A stretch of DNA of 64,000 nt from the NCBI RefSeq assembly GCF_040954835.1, contig NC_090706.1, positions 21,647,148-21,711,147 on the forward strand. The letters are read 5' to 3'. Numbering within the stretch: the first letter of the stretch is position 1; the number at the start of each line of letters is the position of its first letter. The translations under genes and the position numbers were made by a program. A model generated the notes under the pieces. It was not told the origin of the DNA, did not search any database, and saw only the letters and a program-made list of their open reading frames with translations. Below, piece after piece: positions 25,662-37,879 of this stretch. Source of the DNA: Lepisosteus oculatus (lineage: Eukaryota; Chordata; Actinopteri; Semionotiformes; Lepisosteidae).

Positions 25662-26764
25662 GAATCTAGCAGAACATCTGTAAGACCATCTTGACAATGG
25701 CATTCATAGGTGACAGCCATGATTGCCCAACCTTTGCCATGTGGCTACAACTGCACAAAAAGAGTTAGCATTTCAGCAGCCCAATCAGAGGTTGATCAGG
25801 TATTTGTGTCAACACTGGCAGAATTGGATCAATACCCTGAAAGATCACAGCCAATATGGAATTTGTAATGTTTTCATTTTGGCAGTATCTTTTATATTGA
25901 AACCATAAATAGTTTTCTCCAGATTTTCTATGATTTTGTTTGATACCTATGATTAAAATATTTGATTAAAGCCATTAGACCTTACTGCTATGTTTCTTTT
26001 GTGAAACTTGTGTATCACTTTTTGTACTTATTATATATATACACAAGCAGTCCTTGAGCCTTTGTCTAGTGCTTCTCATTTACGATTTAGTTACTCCAGT
26101 TTTATGTCTCTATGTGCAAATTTCTCCAGCAGAGAATAAGTTCTGTCATTAATTAATTTGATATAAAGTAGACCTGGGAGATTATTATTCCTGTGTATGA
26201 AGTTCCCAGTTAACTATAGAATACCATGATACATTGCATCAGTGTGTTTGCATTGATGCTTATCAAAAAGAAGAAATAGAATAGGGTACCAAATGTTGGT
26301 GTTCAGGTTGGTGGACCAGTGTTTCCTAGCCAGCACCTCTTATTGTCTTCCTCCAGTCAAATATATACAGTACAGTACATCAAGCAAGGCTAAATGTCTT
26401 GTCAGTAACTGGATTTTGCCATTGGGCACTATGTAAACTATTGGGAAATACAGTACCTGTTATTGTCTGCAGCATGAAATCTGATTTTGTCCTCTGTTTG
26501 GGAACTTAAGAAACTGTCAGAATCATTAGTTTGCTCACAGAGATGACTGTAGAGTTTCTCTTCACATTTTTTGAAACAGTGAATGAAGAGCTTATATTTG
26601 GTGGCATCATCTGAAGAGATCAGGAGAAGACGACGCTGACCAGCAGAAAAAATTGTTTGCATTAGTAGGAGCAATGAAATTCTTATACGTTTCTCTTTTA
26701 AGTATAACATTGACATTTCTTTTTATTATGAGTAAATAAAAATTTAACAAAACATAAAATAACA
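25662..26764. other. Intergenic, nothing recognised
   Basis: AT-rich sequence without conserved ORF or shared repeat. Confidence 0.35.
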
Positions 26765-27123
26765 GGGATGGCAAGGTAGTGTAGTGTTTAGCATTGCTGC
26801 CCCGCAGCACTAGGGCAGTGGGTTCAATTGCTGGGGTGGTATCTGCATGGAGATTTTACTTTCTTCTTATGTTCACATGGGTTTCCTCCAAGTATTCTGG
26901 TTTCTTCAGACATCCAAAGACATACAGTACTGGTATGTTAATTGTCTTCTGGGAAAATTGGCCCCAGGTGTGAATGTGTGCAGGTTTTGTGGGTTTGTGT
27001 CTGTGTGTGCCCTGTGATTGACTGGTGTCCTCCCCAGGGTAGATATGGTCCGTCTCTTGCCAGGATCCGTTACAGCATCTCCCATGACCCTGTACTGGTT
27101 AGAGCAGTTGGAAAATGGATGGA
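26765..27123 (+). mobile_element. tRNA-like SINE, full length
   Basis: The head is ggcaaggtagtgtagtgtttagcattgctgc (A-box region, in pieces) with ggttcaattgctgg as the B-box-like part. The body is standard for the family and the 3' end is ggaaaatggatggata. This is one of the most complete copies in the window. Confidence 0.8.
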
Positions 27124-28266
27124 TAAAATAACAGACATTTTCTAAAAGATTTACAGTATCATGGAAACTCTCTCTTCTTTGAACACTATTAGTACGACGA
27201 AACTATAAGTCTAACTTGATAATTTTTCATATTATGTATTAACAGTTTGAAGTTATGTTTTTTTAAAATGGCACACATAACTGCATATAACTATACATAA
27301 CTATGGAGTGCAGCATATATAATTTCTTAATTTTCTTCCATTTCAATCCACTCCATTTGCATTTCTTCTCTAATTACCTAGTTCTAAGAGCATGTAGGTA
27401 CATCAACATGAAATCTGATTTACAGTGTAGGCTCCAAAGTCAAAAAATTGTTTTCTACTTTTCAGCATGGATTAAACCTCTACTTGTACCTGATTATTGT
27501 ACTAAGCATGATTAACTAATTATCGTTATTTATTCAAGCTTACCTTTGAACAAACATTACTGTATTGTTAAAATTCAAATGTTGAGTGGTATAAATTGAA
27601 TATTTATATACAGTATTTATATAGGTTGAGAGATTATCTTAAGGTGTAGACTGGACAAGCAGCCCTGGAGACATTGTAGTTCTGATGTTTGTGGGTATCA
27701 TTATTCAATAGGGGTGAAATGGAAGAGAATGAGCAGCACATCAGGTAAAGGAGGGAAGAGTAGAAGTAAATACAAGAAGGTGATTGGGGAGGAAAAAGGA
27801 TGTGTAGAATTGCTACAGCAGTGGTGATGGTAGTATAACTAAAGTACAGCAATCAAATTAGTGGGAAAATCCTGCGTAAATAGAGCATACAATAAACGTT
27901 AGTTTGGTTGAATCTTGACTGAGTACAGCTCCATGTGAGTGGGAAAATCACTTTTCTCCCTGCAGTCTATTTGATAGCATGGCATTTCATTTTTACTCGC
28001 TATCTATTTTGTGCTTTTTAGAAGAATGGAAATAACTGTACAAATGTGCTTCCTGAAAATAATTTCCACAGAATGAAAGAGCAGGAAATAGGCAGTAATA
28101 CCTTTTTCTGTTGAAATAATCATTACCAGATGCAGAGGAAACAGTAATGAAAATTACCAACTGTAATTGTTCCAACTTGTCTTTTCTCACAAAATGTCTA
28201 GGACGGGTAGTGACAGCTCAGTTACAGTACCATTCTGCCTTCAATTAACTCTTTAATCCTTTCTAG
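27124..28266. other. Intergenic, nothing recognised
   Basis: AT-rich sequence between a SINE and an LTR. No feature supported. Confidence 0.35.
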
Positions 28267-29533
28267 TGTAGCGGCAAGGCTTATTAAAAATTCAGGAATT
28301 AAGTTTGCTGCTCCCTTGCCAGCCTCTCTGTCTCTCATCTCAGTGGTGCTGGATCCAGAGAGGCCATTCCATTTGGTTCACATTTAAGGTGCTTTTCTAG
28401 CTGATAGAGTTTCCTGATAAGGAACAGCTCCCAAAGCTGAGATTCACCAGCCACCCTAATAAATGGTAATCTCTGGCTCCTTACTGTTTGGAAAATTCCT
28501 TGGGAGAGTTTACAACCCTAAGGTCAGAGTGCATTGTTACTCATCATCCACCTCGATCAGCCAATCAGGAACTGGTAGAGCAGGGTAACCCCTATAGGAC
28601 ATTCTCAGACTCATCTCGGACAATCATGTAATGGCCAGTGTGTCTGAATGCCAGGACTTTACTTTGTTCTAAGAGTCGAGAATGGAAGTCGCTGCGCATA
28701 ACCAAAGGATCCGCCCGAGGTTAACCCAACAGCAAGCCTCATGAACCCACTGCGAACGCTCACCTGATCAACAAGTGAACTATGGTCGGAACTGTGGACA
28801 GCTGAATCTCAGGATTCAGGACTAACGCTATATCGGGAACAAACCAGTCTTCTTTTCATCTAAAGAATGTGACTTGCTTGGACCCACAGTCACTTTCTGT
28901 GTGCACAATCTCTGTTAGTTCAGCCAACACTAACTAGCCGGTCTTCAGAGAGCCCACTGCTGGCACGCTGCAGCAGAAATCTCTCCCTCCTTCTCTCCCA
29001 CCTCACGCCGGACCAGCACTGCCTGGCACCGGGCCAGAGGATGCTGATTGGACATAGCAACAGCCTGCTGCTGTTCCTTTGTGTCCGCGGGAGATCTGAA
29101 TCCAGAGATTAGATGAGTATTCAGTATTCTGCTTTGCAGCTCGAGAATTCAATTGTTACCTCAACCACAGTTGATATCAATTTAGTTCCTATGAGTGATG
29201 TACTTGCCTTTCAGTATCTAGTGTAGAGGTGTAATCAAAGTTCATTTACAAAATGGTATAAATGAATGGTATACTGAATGTATGTCCCTCTTGGTATTTG
29301 TAACTCTTTGTTATTGAATATATACCTTTTGTATTCTGCTAACCCTCACTCTTAAGATCTGTTATGTTTATATGAACATTTTATGTATTAATAAATGTAT
29401 TGTCATGTATTAGTATCCATGTGTGTGTTGCTGAGTTATCCTGCAAGGTCGGTTTTCTAATAGCCTTAATAATCATTTTGTGACTTACTGCTACAATTAA
29501 TAATTGTCCCAGTAAATGCACAAAACCCCTACA
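28267..29533. mobile_element. Solo LTR (~1.27 kb), family A copy 2
   Basis: Starts TGTAGCGGCAAGGC, ends CCCCTACA, and is flanked by the perfect 4-base duplication CTAG (28263-28266 and 29534-29537). It is colinear with the LTR at 24054. Shared blocks include agccaatcagg, gagaattcaattg, ttaataaatgtat (AATAAA at 29390-29395) and ctgctacaattaataattgt near the end. The two differ by many substitutions and indels, so they are separate old insertions. No internal region is present. Confidence 0.85.
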
Positions 29534-29559
29534 CTAGTCTGGATTTAGAGTTAGATGAA

Positions 29560-29933
29560 GTCCTAGTATTAAAACAGCCCATGCTAAAGTAATGATTTGC
29601 TAATGACTTCTGACTCTGGGTCACTTAATATTCTTCTCCTGCTTGAATTAAATGGAGCTTTCGATACCGTCAAGCAGAACATCCTACTAAAAGATCACAG
29701 AAAATTAATGAGGGATCATTGATACTTCCTTTCACTTTATTTGACAAATTTTAAATTTTATGTACATACTCAGTGTTCTAAAGTGTTTTGTACTGGGACC
29801 TTTGTTATTTGTATGTTGCTTCATGGTCAAATTATTTGCCATCATGACAAACAGATTTGCTGATGCTGAAATCTTACTAATGCACTAAAGACTTCATTGA
29901 TCAGAATTCTGCAGATCATGTGCTAAATAAGTT
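29560..29933 (+). mobile_element. L2/CR1-like LINE fragment, RT part
   Basis: Translation gives LLLELNGAFDTVKQNILL, equivalent to the [17 protein letters not shown] motif of L2 RT, and later NRFADAEI (from the YADDTQ region). Stops break the frame. The fragment resumes after the SINE at 29934-30270. Confidence 0.65.
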
Positions 29934-30270
29934 AGTATGGTAGCACAAAGGTTAGCATTGCTGCCCTGCAGTGCTAGGGCTCTGGGTTCATTTTCTGGGG
30001 TGCTATCTCCATGGAGTTTGTATGTCCTCCTTGTAATCTTGAAGGTATCCTCTGGATGTTCTGGTTTCCTCCCTTAGTTCAAACACATACTGGGAGGTTA
30101 ATTGACTTCTGGAAAAACTGGCCCTGGTGTGAGTGGTGTTTGTGCCTGTGCCTGTGTTTGCCCTGTTATAGAATGGCAACCTGTACAGGGTGCATCCTCT
30201 ATTGCATCCATTGCTTCCGTTTCCCCTGCCACCCTCCATTGAATAAAGTGATTAGAAAACAGATGGCTAA
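29934..30270 (+). mobile_element. tRNA-like SINE inserted in LINE fragment
   Basis: A full family copy, with head aaaggttagcattgctgcc and tail gattagaaaacagatggcta. LINE-derived sequence lies on both sides, indicating insertion into the older L2 fragment. Confidence 0.75.
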
Positions 30271-30470
30271 CTAAAGGTGCTTTACATCAGCACATATCTC
30301 CGATCCCAAATTGTACTGGCTCCTTGTGAAATTTAGAGTGGACTTTGGGATTCTATGAAATGTAAAAGCATTGAATGATCTAGTTCCAACTTATTTTAAG
30401 GACTTAACACATAGTACAGCTCTTAATCTTGGGACACTCTTTCAGCAGAAATGCTTATAAATTAAACACA
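30271..30470 (+). mobile_element. L2/CR1-like LINE fragment, C-terminal part
   Basis: A frame with small shifts reads like the conserved HWLPVKFRVDFKIL...LNDLVPTYFKDL segment of L2 ORF2. It lies colinear with the RT fragment left of the SINE. Confidence 0.55.
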
Positions 30471-30754
30471 GAATTAGGTGTTGCTATGGATTTTCAGTGA
30501 AGCTTCCTTGAGTACTGGTTCACAATTGAGGATGAGCTTTCTGATAGAGCATCTTTCAGGACACTAACACAACCCAGGACAATGCTTCTCATGATGAATG
30601 CCAGGCTCGCAGACATCTAGCAGAGAGCCTAGGCACATCTAGATCATGGTCTTAAATTCACAGGTTGTGGACAATTATCCAAAAGACCTGTGGGAGATGG
30701 AGACTTATTCCACCTGGTGACCTCTTGGCCAACCACCAACCATGTTTTGAAGTT

Positions 30755-30942
30755 GCCAGCAGCCATATTACACTGCAACTCACAACTGACAAACCACTGA
30801 AGCTACACAGTTGTGAGCCTGGTCAGTACCTGGATGGGAGACCTCCTGGAAAAAACTAAGGTTGCTGCTGGAAGTGGTGTTACTGGGGCCATTAGGGGGC
30901 ACTCACCCTATGGTCTGTGTGTCCAAGTATCGTGACAGGGAC
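30755..30942 (+). mobile_element. 5S SINE, 3'-truncated head fragment
   Basis: Plus-strand 5S-like head: gccagcagccatattacactgc, gaagctacacagttgtgagcc, cagtacctggatgggagacc, then ggttgctgctggaagtgg. It stops at about 30942, within the gtgacaggg block, next to an L1 3' end. Confidence 0.88.
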
Positions 30943-30954
30943 AATTCAAAAACT

Positions 30955-31269
30955 TCCTACTAATATTCTTTACATCCAGTGCCATTCAAGTATGTCTCTA
31001 ATGGGCCCCAAGCATTCATATACTCATTAAGTTTCCCCTGTAAATTATATGAAATCTTTTCAAATTTAACTTGTGATACAGCCTCTTTAATCCATTCTTT
31101 GTATGACGGTCCTGTACCTGTAGGTTGTAAAATGTCCAGGCCTTCACTTGTATGTTAGTCTGCAATAGTTTATTGCTGTAATTATCCATTTCTTGTTTTA
31201 GTTTACTTAACGGAAAGGTTTTAGACAGTAAACCTTTTAAGTTTAATTTAAAAATTATTTTGCTGGAAG
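30955..31269 (-). mobile_element. L1 LINE, C-terminal end (left part, split)
   Basis: The minus strand encodes, with small shifts, FPLSKLKQEMDNYSN, EWIKEAVSQVKFEKISY and LQGKLNEYMNAWGPLETYL, the typical C-terminal end of L1 ORF2. It is colinear with the L1 on the other side of the Rex1 insertion. Confidence 0.75.
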
Positions 31270-31985
31270 AGATGTTTGATAAGATATTTCAGAAAAAGAC
31301 AACACATTACAGATGACCTCACTTGGTCCCTCAATACCACATCCCTAGCCAAAAAAGTACAGCAGCATCTCTATTTCCTGTGGCGACTGAGGAGGGCAAA
31401 CCTTCCCCCGCCCACTGAGAACACCTTGACCAGCTAGATTACTGTTTGGTTTGGGAATTGCAACGCTTCAGACCGCAAGACCCTGCAACGAATTGTGGAA
31501 ACAGCTGAAAAGATCATTGGAGCCTCCCTCCCTTCCATTTCTGTCACCTATCACAAACGCTGCTTACACAGGGCCTCCAGTATAGTAGATGACCCCTCCC
31601 ACCCTTGCCATAAACACTCTGCCCTACCATCTGGAAAAAGATATCCCAGTGTACGGGCTAGTTCCACCAGACTCTGTAACAGCTTCTTCCCGCAGACTGT
31701 CAATCTCCTCAACACCCTGGAATCTACTTGCACCCACACCAATTCCAGAAACAGGGTTTAAATCCCCCCAGTGTGTTGTGTATGTTGTATTATGTATTTG
31801 CCTTGTAATTTGCACTATCTGCACTTTGCACTATGTTTATCCTGTCTATAATGTCTATGTCAGTGTCCTGTCTGTCCTGTCTGTATCTGCACCATGGACC
31901 AGGAGGAACAATATTTCGTTCCACTGTATACTTGTACAGTATACTTGTGGAATGACAAATAAGTGTGAACTTGAACTTGAATTTG
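31270..31985 (+). mobile_element. Rex1-like LINE, 3' part, inserted in L1
   Basis: The plus strand encodes a Rex1/Babar C-terminus: QQHLYFLWRLRRANLPPP, ITVWFGNCNASDRKTLQRIV, AEKIIGASLPSI, PSGKRYPSVRASSTRLCNSF. A 3' UTR follows that ends in gaatgacaaataagtgtgaacttgaacttga-type sequence. The copy is 5'-truncated and has stops. L1 sequence of opposite orientation flanks it on both sides. Confidence 0.88.
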
Positions 31986-34862
31986 TTATCTCTAATCATA
32001 TGACCCAATTTACTAACACCTACTTGGATTCATACCGGCCAATTAATTGGTCTTGACAGTATAGTTAGTCTTGGTGATCTAAATAATGGTTGATGTAAAT
32101 AGAATATAAAATTCTATTACAACTTTTTTTTAGAAGAGCCAGTTGGTGTTTCAATTAAAGAGTTTGGACATACCTTGCTATAATACAAACTTTCTAAGGA
32201 GATACCTAGCTCAGATGCTGTATCATGCTCAATTTGTACCTAGTCCTTTTCTGTTTCTGCTTTAAACCACTCCTTTGCTTGAACTGAGCCAAATGCCACG
32301 ATATCATTATAAAAATCGGGAAGGTCTAATCCACCTTTATTTTTTGCTGCACTTAGTCTTTCAAAAGAGCAAATAGCTTTTTTCCTTTTCCAGACCAAAG
32401 ATGTAATAATTTTAAGCAGCGCCTCAAACCATTTCTTGTCAATCTCTACAGGTAGCATTCTCAGTGTCTCTACTTTAGGCAGTATTGACATCTTAACTAT
32501 ATTAATTCTACCCCTCATAGAAATAGGTAAACATCTCCATCTGAGTACAGTACTGTATGTCTCCATTTAGTTTATTTAACAAGTCCCTTAAATTGACATC
32601 TCTGGTAGCTTTTAAGATAGATTTTATTCACAGACCCAGATACCCTATCTCTGTTGTAACTTGTACAGGGTGAGCAAGCTTATGATTCAATGATGACAAA
32701 TTGAGATACATAAGCTCTGTTTTGCTCCAGTTGACCTTATAGCCTGACATCTTACCAAACTTTCAATGACTTCTACTGCTGTAGAGATTGATTTGTGCAA
32801 ATCTGTTAAAAACAGTATAACATCATCTACAAATAGAGCCATCTTATAAACATTTTTTATGAATACTTATACATTTTATCTGGACTGATGCTCTTATTTT
32901 GCAGGCTAAAGTTTCGAGTGCTAAATTAAATGGTAAAGGTGAAAGAGGACAGCCTTCTTTGGTGCCTCAATATAAACAGAAACGTTTGGATACACAGCTG
33001 TTAGTCATTATTGATGCCTGTGGACTGTGATATAAGATTTCAATCCATTTAATGAAATATGGGCTATAACCAAAATAATTTAGCACATTAAATAAGTACT
33101 TCCAACTCTGTCAAAGGCCTTCTCAGCATCCAGTGTGCATATAGCTGATGTTTATTTACTGAGCTTATCATGATTAATTAAATTAAACAGCTTTCTTGTA
33201 TTATCTGAAGAATATCTTTTTATCATAAATCCTGTTTGATCTGGATGTATGATTTTTGGTAGCACATTACCTAACCAATTAGTAAGTATTTTAGCTAGAA
33301 TCTTATTGTCCAAATTCATTAAGCTTATTGGGCAGTAACTACTGCACAATGATGGATCCTTACCCTTCTTATATACAAGGGTTATTAGAGAAGTCATGTC
33401 TGTTAACCACATATTATTAAATGTTTGCAGTAAGATTGGACTAAGTATGGACTGGTAGAAATCAGCTGTATACCCATCGGGTCCAGGTGATTTATTGTGA
33501 GAAAAGGAAGCAATAGCTTCTTTAACTTTTGATCAAATAAGAGATGACTCGAATGTTCCTAGCTTGTGTACTACGTTTTGGGAGCTCTTTATCTGCAAGA
33601 AAGCAATGCATGTCTTTCAATGTGCTAGAAGCTTCAGATGAATATAGTTTTTCAAAGAAACTTACAGAGGTTGAATTTATTTCTTTCTGATCTTGGGTAA
33701 TTGATCCATCCATTTTCTTGATGCTGTTATAGTATTGCACATACAGTGCTTTATTAACCTGGCTGCAGGTTAAAAGCATTTTCCAGAAGTTAAGTTGTGC
33801 TCTACTTAATGCAAACTCTGTTTTCACCCTTAATAACTGATTATATTGTAGCTGTACTCGCATCAAATTAGCCCAGTCTTGTTCATTACATTTTTTTGAT
33901 AATTTGGGCTGTATAGCCTTCATTTTGGTGAGTAGGTAACCTTTTGACTCCCTTTGCTTTTTATAAAAGTAGCAATTCTAATGAGTTCTCCCCTTAAATA
34001 ATACTTAAGTAATTCCCAAATAAAATTTGGGTCAGAGACAGAATTTAAACCGGTTTCCATAAAATTCTGAATAAACTGCTCTACTTGCCTTTTAATATCT
34101 ATCTTCCTAAAGGTGTTATTATGTCAGGTAGCAAAACTATAAACTGTATATGACTATAGTCAGAGATGGTTCTAGAATGAATAACTGCATCCCTAGTGTG
34201 TTGTACTGATGATATTTTGAGAAATAAAGAAATAATCAATTCTGGAAAAGGGTTTGTGCCCATTAAAGAAGAAAGTGTAGTCTCTTTCTGAGGGATGGAG
34301 GACTCTCCATACATCTGATAAATTATGTGCATTGATCAATTTGTGAAGTGTTAGGACCGCTCTCGAGGGTTGTCGCACTTGTTTCCCAGTTTTGTTTACA
34401 CTAGGATTCATAACTATATTGAAGTCTCCTCCAAGAATAATATAGATGTTTACAAACCATACCAATTCAGCTTCTATCTTTGTAATAAATACTGGATCAT
34501 CTAAATTAGGACCATATACATTAACAAAAGTCACTAACTTCCATTTACCAGTTAATGAGATATATCTACCATCTTGATCCTCTATTTTACTTTTGAGTGA
34601 AAAGGGAGCATGTTTATGAATAAGAATGGGAACCCCACCCTTTTTTGATGAAACTCCGGATCCATAAGCCTGTCCAACCCAATTTCTACAGATGTGATGC
34701 ACATCCTTAGTTTTCAGATGAGTTACTTGCAGGAATGCTACTGCATTAACCTGTAAAACTATTCAATATCTTATAGTGTTTGGTTATATTATTGTCACCT
34801 TTAACATTCCATGTCACAATGTTAAGGGAAAATGTTAAGCCAAAATGCTGCCTCAAGATCCC
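31986..34862 (-). mobile_element. L1-clade LINE, ORF2 remnant (main part)
   Basis: From right to left on the minus strand the endonuclease starts near 34862 (NIVTWNVKGDNN), then VNVYGPN, GGDFNIVMNP and SRIDYFFISQ. The RT follows: CPISLMNLDNKILAKILTNWL near 33.3 kb, DQTGFMIKRYSSDNTR, and the catalytic box FVDD at about 32825. The thumb and C-terminal part follow (GRINIVKMSILPKVE, WKRKKAICSFE, KNKGGLDLPDFYNDIVA). ORF1 is not seen. Frameshifts and stops are frequent, so the copy is inactive. It is split by Rex1 at 31270-31985. Confidence 0.88.
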
Positions 34863-35009
34863 ACCCCCTCCCTCCATTCCCCTTACTGATCATGAAGCTG
34901 AGAATAAAAAACTTTGCTTTTTACTCACCCAAGTTAATCATTATACCAGTATCTAAACCTAACCATTATTAATATAGGACTTCACTAAATAATATTTATT
35001 TTGCCCTGG

Positions 35010-35290
35010 CCACTACTACTCCCGTCCTGCCCCTTGCCGTGTACCCCAGCCGGGTGCTCTTTGGCCACAGCACCAGGCGAATGCACTACAGTGCCCCCAC
35101 CTGAGACCTTGAAAAGCCTACGGCTACGTCCAGCACACAATCTTGCAGCCTCCGCGGCACCCTGCGAGTGCGCCCTCTACATCAAGGTGGAGTCTGGCGG
35201 TCCCCCCTCAGCCCCACCTGGGCTGGTGAAATCTGGATCTGGCTGCTCCCCAGGCTTCTCCACACCCTCCCGTTCCAGTGCCCCTCCAGG
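35010..35290 (-). repeat. Gypsy A 3' LTR-like segment
   Basis: This GC-rich block shares 35151-35283 with 37683-37803 in the same orientation (ctacatcaaggtggagt..., ggtggtgaaatctgga-type, ccctcccgttccagt). The pair flanks the gypsy coding remnant, as LTRs would. The exact LTR ends were not resolved. Confidence 0.55.
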
Positions 35291-37478
35291 ACTTTCCCGG
35301 GTCCCTCCAAGGCCGGCGCCAGCCTTGCGGCGTCGTGGGTTGTAGACCCAGACGAGGTCCCAAGGTCTTAAAGGGGTCCTCCTGCAGCGCAGATTGTAGT
35401 ACCGCTTCTGCTGTACCCCCGCCTGAGTCAGGCAGCTTCAGGCAAAGCTGTGCACTCTCCCCGTCTGGCACATCCTGTACTAGCACTGTGCCCCCCCCCC
35501 CCCCCGTATCACTGGGGTCTGTATCCAGCACAAAGGGCAGCAACGGATCCGGGAATGCCAGGACGGGAGCCCCCACCTGTGCCTCCCACAGACCCCGGAA
35601 GCCCGCCTCACAGTCCGTGTCCCACACAAAACACGGTGCACTGGGGCAGCGAGGCTGGCGAAGTCCCTGACGAACCTCCAGTAATAAGACGCCAACCCCA
35701 GGAAACTGCAGAGCTCCGCCATGGTGCGGGGCACCAGCCAGTTGCGCACTGCAGCGACCTTCCCCAGGTCCATGGTCACCCCTCACGGCCTTACCACATG
35801 CCCAAGGAAAGTGACCTCCCACCGCAGAAGCTCACATTTTCCAGGACTGAGCCTCGTCCCAGGCATGCATGCGTAAATCGTCTAGGTACACCACGCACTT
35901 GCTCCGGTGAACCGATGCCAGCACTTGCTCCATCAACCGCTCAAACGTCGGCGGGCATTACAAAGTCCGAAAGGCATGACTGTGAACTTTCAGAGCCCTT
36001 GGCCGATGGAGAAGGCCTCGGGAGCGAGCGGAACCTGCCAGTAACCACAGCGGAGGTCGAGCAAGTTGAACCAGGTCAACCCGGAAATGTAGTCCAGCGC
36101 ATAATCCATCCGGGGCAGCGCATAGGAGTCCTTCCGGGTGACCTCGTTCAGCTTCTTGTAGTCCACACAAAACCTCCATGAGCCGTTCTTCTTCCAGACT
36201 AAAATGACCGGGGAGGACCACGGACTTACAGAGGGCTCGATCACTCCCGGCCATCTCCCGAAACCTCTGCTCCGTGGCCGAAGGTTTCCCATCCTGGGGT
36301 CCGGCTGCCTCGGTGCCTGGCAGGGTGATGGTCGAACCGGTGTCGACCAGGACCTGTCAGGGTCTGCCCTCAATAAGGCAGGGAAGACATAAACCCTGGC
36401 TGTTGCCAACCCTTCCAACAGCAGCAGACAGGATGAAACGCTCCTCCTGGCTCTCCAGAGCGGGGGTACCGTCGTTCACGGACGGCCTTCCGCCCTTAGG
36501 CCACCCTGCTCCCGTTTCCCGACAGCCTCCAGCACCCAGCACTCCCAGGCAAAGTGCCCCCTCTCCCCACAGTAGTGGCAGATGACCTGCAGTCGTCGCT
36601 CCCCCGGTGTCGCCGTGCTGGCGGCCTCTTCCTCCCCATCTGATTCCACGTGCGCCACTTCCACTGCCCAGCAGGGGGCACCCCTCTGGTGGTGCCCGCT
36701 GGTCTCCTCGAACAGGGCATGAGCCTGCTCAGCCAGAGCCAGGGTCTGATCCAAGGAGACCGGCACGGCCAGCATCACGTGGCGCTGCACCTCGGTGCAA
36801 TGGCCCGGAGGAATGCCTAGTGCACTATCTGCCTGTGGGCCTCCTCCGGGAGAGTACGGTAACTCTGGCAGGCTATGTAGGCCACGTCTGCGGTGACCGG
36901 CCACAGTGACTCTCCCGCTAGGTGGTGGCGTTAGGCCTACCTCGCCCCCAGCAGTCCTGGCACCTCCCCTTTCCCACCAAAACACCTCCGGAGGGCCAAC
37001 GCCAATGCTGCACAGTTGTATCGCTGGTCCCCGGGTACATCCAGCAGCACCTGGCAGGCCTTCTCCTCCAGGAAGATGGCGAGGTGGCCCGCCATCTCCA
37101 CCTGAGACCAGCTGTTTGCCTCAAAAAGTTCCCATGGAACCCTCCCATTATAGCGACTCGGTCGCACCAGCGCCGGCTGTTGCAGGGGCGGCAGGGTGGA
37201 CCCTGCTAGTTTGGTGTCTCCTTCCCACCAGGTGTGTTGGCCGGGTCTGGCGTCTCTTTCCTGCCACATGGACTGAGATGACATGGAAAAAGGTCCCTCC
37301 TCTGCTGAGGAGGGCTGTGGCCACCGGTGGCGCTGAGGGGCCGTTGTGGCCCCTGGTGGCTGCTGCTCACCCACGAAAGGGGCTTTAGGGGGTCACTTGG
37401 CTGTTGGGGGAGCCTGCGCTTCTCCGAGTCCGATATCAACGGCTGCTCACTGTCCATCCTCTTGCTTCTGACACCAAA
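35290..37478 (-). mobile_element. Ty3/gypsy retrotransposon A, internally deleted
   Basis: On the minus strand a primer-binding-site-like TTTGGTGTCAGAAGC at 37478 precedes MDSEQPLI, the gag start. Gag contains a zinc knuckle CHYCGERGHFAWEC (CX2CX4HX4C) near 36.56 kb. RT motifs lie near 36.2-36.0 kb (VIEPSVSPWSSPVILVWKKNG, FCVDYKKLN, FNLLDLRCGYWQV), and the RT-RNase H connection near 35.75 kb (FLGLASYYWRFV). After about 35505 the RNase H breaks off at a run of 15 C residues. The next readable piece, DLVWVYNPRR, resembles the integrase C-terminus, so most of RNase H and the integrase core are deleted. The order gag-RT-RH-(IN) is the normal gypsy order. It is inactive. Confidence 0.85.
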
Positions 37479-37876
37479 GTAGTATTTTTTCGGGTTCGGT
37501 GAGGACAGACACAATGACTCAGACACTCATTGACTGAAAAACGGTGCTTTATTTTTCAGTGTAGCCAGCACAGCACCCCTGCGCCTGCACGCCAGCATCA
37601 CATGGCACTGCACGAGAAAGAGAGAGAGAGCAAGAGACGTCTAGCGTCCTGCCTGCATCAAATAACCTGCCTAAGTCCAGTAGCCTCTGTGGCACCCGGC
37701 AAGTGCGTCCGCTGCATCAAGGTGGAGTGTTGGCGGTCCGGCCCCCAACGTGGTGAAATCTGGACCTGGCGCTCCTCCGTGCCCTCCCATTCCAGTACTC
37801 CGTCGTGAGCCCTGAAGGGAGCCAGGCAGTCTCAGTGCAGGACCACCACCCTCCCTCGGTTCCTGAACTGGACATG
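37479..37876 (-). repeat. Gypsy A 5' LTR-like segment
   Basis: This lies directly upstream (minus strand) of the primer-binding-site-like sequence. It contains aaaataaagcacc, a polyadenylation signal, and shares the block 37683-37803 with the left flank at 35151-35283. The terminal cgggttcggt motif resembles the ends of the LTRs at 38794 and 53566, which suggests related families. The outer boundary is estimated. Confidence 0.55.
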
Positions 37877-37879
37877 GTA

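Noticed and set aside
35450..36181. 243-codon plus-strand frame, among the longest open frames in the window
   Set aside because: Antisense to gypsy A pol in GC-rich sequence; no independent domain.
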